Shown here one piece after another: positions 1 through 10,034 of a stretch of DNA of 64,000 nt (positions within the stretch are counted from its first letter, which is position 1; each line of letters opens with the position of its first letter). The DNA lies in the NCBI GenBank assembly GCA_947525975.1, contig CANNVE010000009.1, positions 43,546 through 107,545 on the forward strand. Reading direction: 5' to 3'. Made by a program: the position numbers and the translations under genes. This DNA is from an uncultured Muribaculaceae bacterium (GTDB lineage Bacteria > Bacteroidota > Bacteroidia > Bacteroidales > Muribaculaceae). The notes below the pieces were generated by a model that ran no database searches, had not been told where the DNA came from, and worked only from the letters and a program-made list of their open reading frames with translations.

Positions 1-2
1 GC

Positions 3-278
3 GGAGTGCCTTTGCAGCTCTACTGCTTCACCAACACCTCGGCATGGATCGACTACGAGCACATACAAGCCATGGTGTTTGAGCATGTGGCCGTGACTAT
101 GGCCAAATTCCATCTCTACACATTCGAGAACGCTTCAGGCCGCGACACTATCGTAGACGGATACATGAGCAACGGGCGCCTGCCCGACGGCCTGCTCGGC
201 ATCCCCTACCCATTCTATCTTGGAGCCGACAATCCCGAAAACCCGGGAGCACAGCCCAAGGCCCCGGCCAAACAATAA
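3..278 (+). CDS. Mechanosensitive ion channel (MscS) family protein, C-terminal part (5' truncated by window)
   Basis: LYCFTNTSAWIDYEHIQAMVFEHVAVTMAKFHLYTFE resembles the C-terminal cytoplasmic part of Bacteroidetes YbdG-like MscS proteins; reading frame open to the window edge. Confidence 0.6.
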   Translation, partial: GVPLQLYCFTNTSAWIDYEHIQAMVFEHVAVTMAKFHLYTFENASGRDTIVDGYMSNGRLPDGLLGIPYPFYLGADNPENPGAQPKAPAKQ

Positions 279-280
279 AG

Positions 281-317
281 AAAAGCGATATGGCTCAGAG
301 CCATATCGCTTTTCTTT
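281..317. terminator. Bidirectional hairpin terminator between convergent genes
   Basis: Near-perfect inverted repeat aaagcgatatggctc/gagccatatcgcttt with flanking A/T tracts, between a + gene ending at 278 and a - gene ending at 336. Confidence 0.7.
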
Positions 318-335
318 ATGTTATCAGATCGGGTC

Positions 336-1193
336 TCACCAAGTGAAATGCACGTTATCCACATCTTCGTAACTGTTTTTTCCAACCATTGATGTGGGCA
401 GGCCGTTGGCATTGAGGGTCCATGTGAAGTTATTGAAGTAGATGTAGGTCTGGCCGGGATACATCTCTTCCAGGCTCTCATTGCGCAGGGGAAGGCTTTT
501 GGTGGCCTTGCCAAGCAGACCGGCGTAATATGCCACATCCATCTCATCCATGTCGATGTCGAAGCAATCGTCAAAAAGCATGATGCCGCCCTTGTTGGCG
601 ATAGGAGTCTTCACATCATCATTCACGTAGAGTATGATAGTCTCATCGACTGACTTATCGTCGCGGTCCAAAGTGGCTACTTTCGTGATGTTTCCGTCAG
701 TGTAAGTGATAGTAGTCACCTCGTTGCCTTCGCTGCGTATCATTGATTTGAGCTGGCCGTCAGCGTTGTATTCGAAATCCCATGTATCCTCATCGTTGTC
801 CTCATCGTCAGCGTAGACTTCCAGGGCATGCTTGATGTATCCGTCTTCGTTGAGCTGGATGTAGAATATGGCATCCAACTCGTCGTTATCGTAGAGCGAC
901 ATTGTCATGTCGTAGTTTGCTCGAGACACGGGTGAATAGTCGAATACTACCTTGGTTGTCTCATTGTATGAGCCTTCCTGGTATACCGATAAAATCTCTG
1001 TGACGCGGCCTTGGGCATCGGTCTTGATGTCGGCGCCGTCCACGCTCTTGGGAAGACCTGCGGGGAAGACTTCGGCCACATGGTCTGAATCGATCGGCCC
1101 TACGGGGCCGTCGTTGTCGTCGCTGCACGAAGTGAAGCCGATCATGGCCACACCGAGCGAAAGCAGCGCGGCGAAAAATTTGTTGTTGTTCAT
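336..1193 (-). CDS. Secreted lipoprotein, DUF4595-like
   Basis: Lipoprotein signal peptide with lipobox (FTSC|SDDNDG), followed by YNADGQLKSM-type repeats. Confidence 0.55.
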   Translation of the reverse strand: MNNNKFFAALLSLGVAMIGFTSCSDDNDGPVGPIDSDHVAEVFPAGLPKSVDGADIKTDAQGRVTEILSVYQEGSYNETTKVVFDYSPVSRANYDMTMSLYDNDELDAIFYIQLNEDGYIKHALEVYADDEDNDEDTWDFEYNADGQLKSMIRSEGNEVTTITYTDGNITKVATLDRDDKSVDETIILYVNDDVKTPIANKGGIMLFDDCFDIDMDEMDVAYYAGLLGKATKSLPLRNESLEEMYPGQTYIYFNNFTWTLNANGLPTSMVGKNSYEDVDNVHFTW

Positions 1194-1371
1194 TTTTGGT
1201 TTTGGTGTTTGTGTATGTTATTTCATTTCCAACTTTTCAGACCGCAAAGTTACTGAATTAATCCGGAACAAAAAAGCTAAAAAATCGGCGCGAGAAACCT
1301 TATTATATGGAGGATTTTCGCTTACTTTGCAATATGAGGCAAATCCGCCTTTCTCAAGCCCTCAAATAATA

Positions 1372-2859
1372 ATGGAGATAACCTTAAGCAACATCATGTT
1401 TCTCGCGGCTGTGCTGCTCCTCCTGAGCGTGTACGCCGCCAAGGCCGGAAGCCGGTTCGGGGTGCCTACGCTGGTGCTGTTCCTCGGCGTGGGCATGCTC
1501 TGCGGTGTCGACGGCTTCGGCATCCACTTTGACAGCGCCGAAGCGGTGCAGTTCATCGGCATGACAGCCTTGAGCATAATCCTATTCTCCGGCGGCCTCG
1601 ACACCGCCATAAAAGACATCAGGCCCATAGCCGGCCCGGGCATAGTGCTCGCCACGGTCGGCGTACTGCTCACTGCCGGAATTACCGGCGCTTTCATCTA
1701 TTTCCTTTTCAATTGGATAGCGCCCGAGGCGCATTTCGGCATCATGGAGTCGCTGCTGCTGGCCTCGATCATGTCATCGACCGATTCCGCCTCAGTGTTC
1801 TCGATACTCAATTCGTCGCGCACAGGCCTAAAGCAGAATCTCAAGCCCACGCTCGAGCTCGAGAGCGGCAGCAACGACCCGATGGCCTACCTGCTGGTGA
1901 TAATCCTCATCAGCATCATCGAAAGCGGGGCGCAGATGTCGGCTCCGCTGATATGGAAATCGCTGGCCATGCTCGCCACCCAGCTCGCGCTCGGCATCAT
2001 GTGCGGCGTGGCCTTTGGCTGGATCACCGTGCAGCTGGTCAACCGCCTTCGCATAGCCAACGAATTCCTATATCCGGTGATGATGATCGGATGCGTATTC
2101 CTGTCGTTCTCCCTCACCGAGATGCTCGGAGGCAACAGCTATCTGGCAGTGTACATCGCCGGAGTGGTCGTGGGCAACATGAAACTTAGCCTGAAGCGCT
2201 CGATCACCACATTCTTCGGCGGATTCACCTGGCTGTCGCAGATCATAATGTTCCTGTCGCTCGGCCTTCTGGTCAATCCGCACGAGCTCCTCACTCCCCA
2301 CGTGATCATCCCCGGGCTCCTGCTCGGCCTCTTCATGATATTGGCCGGCAGGCCGCTGTCGGTGTTCATATCGCTGCTGCCGTTCCGCAATTTCACGCTT
2401 AAGGCCCGGGCCTACATCTCTTGGGTGGGCCTGCGCGGCGCGGTGCCCATCATTTTCGCCACCTACGCCCTGGTATCGCCTGAGCTGCTGCATGCCCGCT
2501 ACATATTCAACATGGTGTTTTTCATCACCCTTCTATCCCTATTGATACAAGGCACCACCGTCAGGAGCATGGCCCAATGGCTTGGACTGACCGAGGAATG
2601 CCATCAAAGGGAATTCAACGTTGACTTCCCCGATGAGATCACGGCAGAGACAGCCGAGAAGGAAGTAGACGCCGCGATGCTCGCCGACGGCAACACCCTG
2701 AGCGAGGTGCGCATAGCCCCTGACACCCTGGTAATGCTCATAAAGCGCAACGGCGCCTATCTCGTGCCCACAGGCAAGACGCGCCTATTTCTCGGCGACA
2801 AGCTGCTGCTGATATCCTCGGCGGCAAGCCGTACGCAGAAGGCGAAAACCCACCGATAA
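1372..2859 (+). CDS. Potassium/proton (CPA1, NhaP2-like) antiporter
   Basis: Multi-TM protein; MEITLSNIMFLAAVLLLLSVYAAKAGSRFGVPTLVLFLGVGMLCG and C-terminal TrkA-C-like segment. ATG at 1372 chosen over the long upstream extension of ORF 952. Confidence 0.85.
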   Translation: MEITLSNIMFLAAVLLLLSVYAAKAGSRFGVPTLVLFLGVGMLCGVDGFGIHFDSAEAVQFIGMTALSIILFSGGLDTAIKDIRPIAGPGIVLATVGVLLTAGITGAFIYFLFNWIAPEAHFGIMESLLLASIMSSTDSASVFSILNSSRTGLKQNLKPTLELESGSNDPMAYLLVIILISIIESGAQMSAPLIWKSLAMLATQLALGIMCGVAFGWITVQLVNRLRIANEFLYPVMMIGCVFLSFSLTEMLGGNSYLAVYIAGVVVGNMKLSLKRSITTFFGGFTWLSQIIMFLSLGLLVNPHELLTPHVIIPGLLLGLFMILAGRPLSVFISLLPFRNFTLKARAYISWVGLRGAVPIIFATYALVSPELLHARYIFNMVFFITLLSLLIQGTTVRSMAQWLGLTEECHQREFNVDFPDEITAETAEKEVDAAMLADGNTLSEVRIAPDTLVMLIKRNGAYLVPTGKTRLFLGDKLLLISSAASRTQKAKTHR

Positions 2860-2894
2860 GTCATCAAAGAAACACAGATAAAAATCTACCAAAC

Positions 2895-3965
2895 ATGAAA
2901 CTCAAAATCCTAATGGCCGCAACGGTTGCCGCGGCATCTTGCATCGGCATGTCGGCCAAAGGGCTGCCGGAAGAAAAAGACATGGCGGCATATCTGATGG
3001 TGTATTTCCTTGACTCTGACCACAGCCTGCACTATGCAATAAGCGATGACGGATACACCTTCACCGCCCTCAACGACAACAAGTCCGTGATCTCCGGCGA
3101 CAGCATCGCAGAGCAGCGGGGCATACGCGACCCGCACATATTCCGCGGTCCCGACGGGGCATTCTACATAGCCATGACCGACCTTCACATCTTCGGTCAG
3201 AGAGACGGCCTGCGGGAGAGCCATTGGGAACGCTCCGACGAATACGGCTGGGGCAACAACCGCGGCCTTGTGCTGATGAAATCTGATGATCTGATTGACT
3301 GGAGCCACAGCATCGTGCGCCTCGACAAGCTCTTTCCGGAAGAATACGGCGAGATCGGCTGCGCTTGGGCGCCGGAGGTAACCTATGACCCCGAAGCGGG
3401 AAAGATGATGGTGTATTTCACATTGCGCACAAGGGGCGAAAGGCTCGAAGGCGGAAAACCCGAAGAAAAGAAGACGCGCCTATTCTACGCTTACACCGAC
3501 CCCGACTTCACCACTTTCACCTCCAAGCCCGAGCTGCTCTTCACATATCCCGATCCCAATATACAGGTGCTCGACGCCGACATCATGCGCACTCCCGACG
3601 GCAGATACGTCATGACCTATTGCGCGCAGGAAAACCCCGGAGGCATCAAGATGGCCGTATCCGACAAAATCAACGGCGGATATGAATACCGGCCCGAATG
3701 GATCGACGCCGAGCCGGGCGCCTGCGAGGCGCCGACCGTGTGGAAACGCATAGGCGAGGACAAATGGGTGCTGATGTACGACGTATTCAGCATCAACCCG
3801 CATAATTTCGGATTTGTCGAGACCTCCGACTTCAAGACATTCACGCCCCTCGGCCATTTCAACGACGGAGTGATGAAAACCACTAATTTCTCCAGCCCCA
3901 AGCACGGCGCCGTCGTGCACATCACCAAGGCCGAAGCCGACAGGCTCAAAACCCATTGGAAATGA
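2895..3965 (+). CDS. Glycoside hydrolase family 43-like secreted protein
   Basis: Signal peptide plus five-bladed propeller-type motifs (RDPHIFRGPDGAFYIAMTD, WAPEVTYDPEAGKMMVYFT, CEAPTVWKRIGEDKWVLMYD). Confidence 0.8.
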   Translation: MKLKILMAATVAAASCIGMSAKGLPEEKDMAAYLMVYFLDSDHSLHYAISDDGYTFTALNDNKSVISGDSIAEQRGIRDPHIFRGPDGAFYIAMTDLHIFGQRDGLRESHWERSDEYGWGNNRGLVLMKSDDLIDWSHSIVRLDKLFPEEYGEIGCAWAPEVTYDPEAGKMMVYFTLRTRGERLEGGKPEEKKTRLFYAYTDPDFTTFTSKPELLFTYPDPNIQVLDADIMRTPDGRYVMTYCAQENPGGIKMAVSDKINGGYEYRPEWIDAEPGACEAPTVWKRIGEDKWVLMYDVFSINPHNFGFVETSDFKTFTPLGHFNDGVMKTTNFSSPKHGAVVHITKAEADRLKTHWK

Positions 3966-4011
3966 TCATAACGCCCCAAAAGCCGTAAAAAACCGCCACT
4001 TCTAACCACAG

Positions 4012-4044
4012 AGCCGCCGAGATACTCTCTCGGCGGCTTTTTTT
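4012..4044 (+). terminator. Rho-independent terminator
   Basis: agccgccgaga-tactc-tctcggcggct followed by a T8 tract. Confidence 0.85.
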
Positions 4045-4534
4045 TCGCAAAATACAGTCAATTACGATATGTTATACAGCATACACTCATTGTCATTTCA
4101 AATAATATTTGTAAATTTGCCTTTGTAGACCGCCATAGCAGACCGCCGCAGGCAGAGGCGAGGCTTGATTAAGCCCCCGCTCTGGGGTAAAGCGAAGCGG
4201 TATGTTTTAGACATAATTAAAAAGCGTTTATCCGCGCTGATTCTTGACTGCTTGAAATTCTCGCAAAATTTCGCGTCTATGTCAGGGATTGTGCAACGGT
4301 AGATGCCCGTGGATATGTAATATCATGCATCCGGCAGAATGCCTTGGGAAAGGTATAGCCGGACGCTATTGTTGCATATACAAGCGTGGGCTTCTGCGTT
4401 GCCGTCCGACATAGACAAGGCAATGCGAGAAGCCTCGATTCGTAGGACGGCAACAGATACAGATTCCTACGCTTTTTTCGTACAAACCAATCTAATGCCA
4501 ACGAGAGGAAGACCGCGGCATAAAAATTTACACG

Positions 4535-5560
4535 ATGGTTGATAATGCCAGACAGACTTTTCTTGAAAAATGGTGGAGCATCGCTTTTGCAATAGCGATC
4601 TTGGGAATTGCTGTTGTCACCGTATCCTTGGCCGATAGCCGTGAACTTCCATTGACAATAATTGGTGCGGTTCTTGGTGTGGCAATGACAGTCTTCGCCA
4701 CATTCTTTCTATTCAAGGGACAATCCAAACAGCAAATCGCGCTGCTGGAAGAACAACATCGTATAGAACGAGACCAGGAAAACGAAACAGAGATCTTCAA
4801 GCAGAAACTTAATGCTTACCAAAAGTTTCTTGATGCTCTTTGTAAATATGTAACAACAAAGAGCGATGGGGCACAGTCAGAACTGAAATTCCGAACTGCG
4901 GCTCTTGCCATGCATGGCGACACACAACAACTGACAGCTCTTAATCGAGAGATTTCAGAAATCATAGCTATCTATGATAATGAAGTGCCTGATGATAAGA
5001 TGCTAATACGAGCTCTGTTTTCAATTGCGGAATTATTTGGCAAAGAATTATATCCTGAAAAGACGTTTGTTCGTAACGCTGAATATGAGACTTCCATAGA
5101 GAATCTTGCACATATAATTGACGATAGTGCGTCAAGTTCTGAACTCAGTGAAATAGAGGCTGAGGATAAAGACAGTGAAAAGTCTGATGAGCAAGAGGCT
5201 GAAAACATGGAATCATGGGCACAGAAATTGTCTGAATTAAAATCGAATGGTTGGAATGTTGTGATAGATCCAGTTAAGGATACTATCTCATTGAGCAACT
5301 CTACGGCTCAAAATAATATATCCTTTTATAAAAAAGGCAGATTTTATATTGTTCAGGCGCAAGGCGCAGAAGGAGATGCGGAGTATTCTAAAACTCTTAA
5401 AACACTGCATAAAGGGTCTCGGCGCAGTAACATCTGGTGGCGTGAACTAACTTCACTGCCGAACTATGGTGTCAGCAATGGCCTCAGCAAGGCGGTTGAA
5501 ACCAACCCCAAAGCACGTGCTGTCGTGATTAAGTGGATTGACCGACTGATAAATTTCTAA
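4535..5560 (+). CDS. Membrane-anchored coiled-coil protein of unknown function
   Basis: 341 aa; two N-terminal TM segments (WWSIAFAIAILGIAVVTVSL, LPLTIIGAVLGVAMTVFATFFLF), then charged/coiled region with acidic linker. Confidence 0.6.
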   Translation: MVDNARQTFLEKWWSIAFAIAILGIAVVTVSLADSRELPLTIIGAVLGVAMTVFATFFLFKGQSKQQIALLEEQHRIERDQENETEIFKQKLNAYQKFLDALCKYVTTKSDGAQSELKFRTAALAMHGDTQQLTALNREISEIIAIYDNEVPDDKMLIRALFSIAELFGKELYPEKTFVRNAEYETSIENLAHIIDDSASSSELSEIEAEDKDSEKSDEQEAENMESWAQKLSELKSNGWNVVIDPVKDTISLSNSTAQNNISFYKKGRFYIVQAQGAEGDAEYSKTLKTLHKGSRRSNIWWRELTSLPNYGVSNGLSKAVETNPKARAVVIKWIDRLINF

Positions 5561-5574
5561 TTGTTATAATTACA

Positions 5575-6957
5575 ATGGCTAAAAAGAAGAATACATCAGC
5601 CGATGACGACTTGGGAAGTCTTTTTCTCAGGAAAGTTATTGATAGCGTTCCAACAATCATAGACACTGTGGGCAAAGTTGTGGCTAATGCAAAACCAGTT
5701 GAAAATTCAAAGCCTGCTGTTGTTCCATCAAAAAGTGAGAAACTATCAGAAGCCCCAACCGCCAATCATAAGGCTTCTGTAAAATCTCCGTATGCAATTT
5801 GGGAAGGAATCGGATGCTCTACTAAAACAGCTATGTTCATTGAAATGTCGTTGGTAGATGGTTTCATTGATGCCCAAGAACGAGCTTTAATTACAAAGAA
5901 AGCCTCTGAAGAAGGTGTTGACATGCAGGAACTCGATTTTCTCATCGCAAAAAAGCTCGAGGCCAACGAACTTATTAACAAAAATGCTGTCAAAGAGTTG
6001 TCCAATCTTTTCCGTGAGGCGACAAAAATGGCAGAGAAAGAAATTAAAGCGGACTCAAACGCTTTGGCTTCTGCGGTTCCTCAAGTCATGTCATTGGGCA
6101 AGGTTGCCTCAACATCTCATCCTGCGGTAGCCGGAGTCATGGTGGCTGGAGAAGTTGTTTCGACAATAGGCAATTTCATAAAAGAGCCATCAAAACTTAA
6201 TGAATTCAAGGCGGAGATAATCCGTATGATTCAAATACCGATGCTGCCTTCTGTCATCGTTGAATTCTTTGACTATGCCAATAGTCAGATAATTCAAGAG
6301 AAGCAGAAAAATGAAGGCAAAGGCTATTTTGAAATTTGTTCTGAGGCTCTCTTTGGCAAACAGCTTGATCTGGTTCCGATTTGGAATAACAAAATGACTC
6401 AAGTGATGACAAAAACTGTCCAACAGTTCGGTCATGATGAAAAGGTGATGGACTCCATCAAACCATATCGCATCACTCCTTTGAAAAAATTCATGGAAAT
6501 AAAAGACAACAACGATGCAGTCCTGACATTTCCAGTTCCTACATTAGCTCCTGACTTCATAGATTTATTGCGATACGTATTCAAACTATCACAAGACGCA
6601 AGATTCAAAGGAGGGGCACTTGGAGATGCCTATTATCATCTTTGCCAAAAGATGATAAATGACGGGAAGCATTTAGCCAATATATTCCCAAAAGTCGCCT
6701 CCGTCATTCAGGAATGTCGCCTTTCTCCTCTGTCTGAATTGAAAGCCAATATAGATAATCGTGACTTTTTGATAATGTTCAACATACCTGCGGATTTCAA
6801 CGATGCAAAGGAGGTGTTGCAATATTCCAGTTCAAAACCACAACTTAAAGAAGTGCATAAACGACTTTATAAACAAGCGGAACAAAAATTCAAAGAAACC
6901 CCCGATTTATTTGAGCAACTTAAACAGTTTAAACCTAAAGGGATATTCGGATTTTAA
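5575..6957 (+). CDS. Hypothetical protein with TerB-like helical region
   Basis: 460 aa; MSLVDGFIDAQERALITKKASEEGVD resembles TerB-like (tellurite resistance) metal-binding helices; follows the previous gene by 14 nt. Confidence 0.5.
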   Translation: MAKKKNTSADDDLGSLFLRKVIDSVPTIIDTVGKVVANAKPVENSKPAVVPSKSEKLSEAPTANHKASVKSPYAIWEGIGCSTKTAMFIEMSLVDGFIDAQERALITKKASEEGVDMQELDFLIAKKLEANELINKNAVKELSNLFREATKMAEKEIKADSNALASAVPQVMSLGKVASTSHPAVAGVMVAGEVVSTIGNFIKEPSKLNEFKAEIIRMIQIPMLPSVIVEFFDYANSQIIQEKQKNEGKGYFEICSEALFGKQLDLVPIWNNKMTQVMTKTVQQFGHDEKVMDSIKPYRITPLKKFMEIKDNNDAVLTFPVPTLAPDFIDLLRYVFKLSQDARFKGGALGDAYYHLCQKMINDGKHLANIFPKVASVIQECRLSPLSELKANIDNRDFLIMFNIPADFNDAKEVLQYSSSKPQLKEVHKRLYKQAEQKFKETPDLFEQLKQFKPKGIFGF

Positions 6958-6974
6958 TAACAAAAAAATCTAAG

Positions 6975-7473
6975 ACATGAATCCCTGATGCAATTATTCA
7001 AGATCTTGATGGACTTAATGACAAGATAAGCGCGTTGATATCACAATTTGGCGAACTCAATGACTACATAGAGTCGGCTCAACGATGCGATAGAAAAAGA
7101 CAGGCTGAGTGTCATGAAAGCCAAGGAAAGATGGGAGCAAGCCAAAGGCAAGGAGGCGTGCCGCGACACGTTCAGGGCTTTTTTATCAGCCTTGGCGCAA
7201 GATTTGGACGTATAAGGAAAACGACCAAAGGGGCACCCTCGCCGCAACTCAAATGCGACTATCACTGTGACGTATGGAGAAATTTCAGCTGATTGCGCCG
7301 TTACTGTTGAAGGCAAACAAGACGGCATCAACGCTATACCTGTGGATAAATCTGACACGATTATTGTCTACAACCTCCAGGGCATCAGAATTAAAGTTTC
7401 AAGTCCTGATGAAGTTAAAAACCTGCCAAGCGGCGTCTACATCATCAATGGGGAAAAAGTACTGATAAAGTAA
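6975..7473 (+). pseudogene. Decayed gene remnants (coiled-coil fragment, then Big_2/secretion-tail fragment)
   Basis: Broken frames: AIIQDLDGLNDKISALISQFGELNDYIESAQ; KERWEQAKGKEACRDTFRAFLSALAQDLDV*; then ATITVTYGEISADCAVTV...IIVYNLQGIRIKVSSPDEVKNLPSGVYIINGEKVLIK (Ig-like end plus T9SS-like tail) without its N-terminus. Confidence 0.5.
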
Positions 7474-7494
7474 AGTCCATACATTAGACAAGAT

Positions 7495-7543
7495 GCGGTC
7501 TGTAGAAATCCAGGACTCCAAGCCTGATATTCCTACAGACCGC
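7495..7543. terminator. Inverted repeat, possible terminator
   Basis: gcggtctgtag ... ctacagaccgc perfect 11-bp arms. Confidence 0.4.
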
Positions 7544-7747
7544 TTTCCATACATAAACCATCACTGCACAAAGGCAAACGACCCAAAATCCGCGATGCAG
7601 AGGCTTAATCCCTGATTTCATCGGGGATTGGGCATGTCTCAAAAAACGGAAAGGCACGGCTTTCAAAAGCAATCTTTTATTGCGGCTTTGTGGCTGTGCC
7701 GACTTCGATCTTGACGGTGAAGCGGTCGGAATGCCCGCTGGAAATGA

Positions 7748-8425
7748 TCAGGCTTTCACCTGCAGGATGTATCCCTTCTTCTTGACCGAAACGATTGTCA
7801 AGGCCGGATCGGCGAGCATCTTGCGGATATAGGTGATCTGCACGTTCAGGGCCATGGAGTTGGCGTAGCTGGCATCTCCCCACACGGCTTCGAGTATGGC
7901 GTCGCGCTCCACGAGCTTGCCGACATTGACAGCCAGAATCGCGAGAATCTCCGACTGCCTCACCGACAGAGAGTGGGTCTCTTCCCCATACTGCAGCGTG
8001 GAAAGGCTGGGGCAGAATACCGTGGCACCCAGCCTATGCTCCACGTCCTGGCTTATCAGCTCGCTCTCAAACCTTTCGTTGATCTTGGCCATCAGTTCTT
8101 CAGGATAGAATGGCTTGGGGATGTAGTCATTCCCCTTAAGGGAAAATCCGTAGAGGCGGTCGACTTTGTCGGTGCGGTCTGTGAGGAAAAATATGATCAC
8201 TTTGCGGTCATTCTGCCGTATAATCCTCGCCAGCTCAAAGCCATTGATTCCGGGCATGTTTATGTCGAGAAGAATCAGATCCGGCGCCGACTCGCGGTAT
8301 GCCTCGAGCCCGGCGCTTCCATTTGGGGCGTATGCCACCTCATATCCTTCCGCCTCTATAAATCGCTTAAGCAGCAAGGAATTGGTCATGTCGTCATCGA
8401 CCAGCAGTATCTTTTTTCTTTTCAT
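7748..8425 (-). CDS. OmpR/PhoB-family response regulator (RprY-like)
   Basis: Receiver domain (KKILLVDDDMTNSLLLKRF, PDLILLDINMPGINGFEL) plus winged-helix C-terminus (LEAVWGDASYANSMALNVQITYIRKML). Confidence 0.9.
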   Translation of the reverse strand: MKRKKILLVDDDMTNSLLLKRFIEAEGYEVAYAPNGSAGLEAYRESAPDLILLDINMPGINGFELARIIRQNDRKVIIFFLTDRTDKVDRLYGFSLKGNDYIPKPFYPEELMAKINERFESELISQDVEHRLGATVFCPSLSTLQYGEETHSLSVRQSEILAILAVNVGKLVERDAILEAVWGDASYANSMALNVQITYIRKMLADPALTIVSVKKKGYILQVKA

Positions 8426-9897
8426 TGCGGCAAACGCATTGTGATTGTGGTTCCCTCCCCTGCTTTGCTGCGGGCGGACACTTCACCGCCATGCGCCTCA
8501 ACAAGGAGCCTTACGTATGCGAGCCCGAGCCCCATGCCGGGCACTCCAGAGGCGGAAGCGTCTTTGCCCCGATAGAAACGGGCGAAAATCTCAGGCAATT
8601 CAGCCGAGGAGACGCCGTTTCCGTTGTCAGAGACAGAAATCGACACCGCGCCGTCAGCCACCGTGGCCGTGATGGCTATCTCCACCGATGCGCCGGAATA
8701 CTTCAAGGAGTTCTCCACCAGATTATTGATTATATTGAATATGTGCGACCTATCGGCCGACACCTCGATGCCCGCGTCGACACGATTGGCAAAATCCACT
8801 TTCTTTCCTACAGGCAGCGACACCGAAGATATCACATCATCCACCAGAGCCGACAGACTGAACTCGGAGATGTTGAGAGGAATCTGCTCTACGTCGTTGA
8901 ACGTCATGTCGCGCAGCTTGGAGAAATAGGCCGATAGATTATCGAGGGCAGTGCGCGTGGCCAAAGTAAGCTCCGCCTTAATCTCCCGGTCGGCCATCAT
9001 ATCGTCATTCTCTATCCCCGAGACACACATTTTAAGCGTGGAGATTGGCCTCTTGAGCTCATGGATCATTGTGGTCACAAACATATTGCGCATATTGTCA
9101 AGGCGCGTCAGCTTCACGATTGTGAGTATCTGCCACATAAGGCATATGATGAGCAGCAGCGACAATCCCACAGCCAGCAGCAGAGTGCTGCCCATATCGC
9201 CTAAGATCTGCAAGCCAGGAATCTCGCAGTCAATCATCACCGACTTTCTCTCAAGTTCGGAATACGGAATCATGACCGCGAAATGCGGATTGAACACCGA
9301 GGCATGCCGCTTCTGCGACGAGCGCCATTCCATGCTGTCGGTGACCATGAGGGTCACTTGCGCATCTATGCTCTCTCTCCTCAAAAGGGTGTCGATGCCC
9401 TCTGCCGTGAAGGGATGCATCGCCTCGATTTCAAAATTTTTCATAGCGCTCCACGATGCGGCGTCAGAAGGCGCGCCGGAGACATCGAATTCGCCTTTCC
9501 TGATGTCTATGGCAGAGATGCTGTCGAGCATAATCTCCGCGAGCAAGTCCTTCTCCGCCTCAGTCAGAGGCCTGTCCTCATATATGCCGAGTATCTTGCG
9601 CCCGTCATAGATCTTGGTCTCGACCTTGACCGTGCGCAACCGATTGCCGGTCGAATCCACGCCATTGTCAAGATTGTATGACGACTGCACCCTTCCCATC
9701 TCCCTGGGCATAATGACTTTTGACTCTCTCTTGGCCATATATTCCGCGAAAGCCTTGTCGATGGTCTCGGCGATGGCGTCTTCATGCTCGCGCAGCGAAT
9801 ACTCATAGCGAGAATACAGCCAGTAGACCTGCATGCCGAGATAGGCGATGATGGCGGCTATCGTGAGGATATACAATGCTTTTTTTCTTCTTTCCAT
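8422..9897 (-). CDS. Sensor histidine kinase (RprX-like)
   Basis: Two TMs, H-box (TTMIHELKRPISTLKM), N-box (NIINNLVENSLKYS), G-boxes (VSDNGNGV, GMGLGLAYVRLL); overlaps the response regulator by 4 nt. Confidence 0.92.
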   Translation of the reverse strand: MERRKKALYILTIAAIIAYLGMQVYWLYSRYEYSLREHEDAIAETIDKAFAEYMAKRESKVIMPREMGRVQSSYNLDNGVDSTGNRLRTVKVETKIYDGRKILGIYEDRPLTEAEKDLLAEIMLDSISAIDIRKGEFDVSGAPSDAASWSAMKNFEIEAMHPFTAEGIDTLLRRESIDAQVTLMVTDSMEWRSSQKRHASVFNPHFAVMIPYSELERKSVMIDCEIPGLQILGDMGSTLLLAVGLSLLLIICLMWQILTIVKLTRLDNMRNMFVTTMIHELKRPISTLKMCVSGIENDDMMADREIKAELTLATRTALDNLSAYFSKLRDMTFNDVEQIPLNISEFSLSALVDDVISSVSLPVGKKVDFANRVDAGIEVSADRSHIFNIINNLVENSLKYSGASVEIAITATVADGAVSISVSDNGNGVSSAELPEIFARFYRGKDASASGVPGMGLGLAYVRLLVEAHGGEVSARSKAGEGTTITMRLPQ

Positions 9898-9959
9898 GCG
9901 GCAAATTTACTATTAATCCGCCGAATGGCGACACTTTGGCGCCGACAAAATACATGCCG

Positions 9960-9981
9960 GTAATAATTTAGTAATAATTCC
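9960..9981 (+). promoter_or_regulatory. Candidate tandem operator (gTAATAATT x2, 11-bp spacing)
   Basis: gtaataattta gtaataattcc in the divergent intergenic region between the two-component operon and the GLPGLI gene. Confidence 0.35.
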
Positions 9982-10034
9982 ATAATGTTTGAGTAAGGAT
10001 TATTTTCGCGCCGAACGGATGATCAGGAGTAACT

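Noticed and set aside
952-1371. 140-codon N-terminal extension of the antiporter ORF
   Set aside because: Overlaps the lipoprotein gene on the other strand and its promoter; antiporter homology begins at the ATG at 1372
7973-8937. Plus-strand ORFs 7973-8575 and 8425-8937 over the two-component genes
   Set aside because: Antisense to well-supported response regulator and histidine kinase genes
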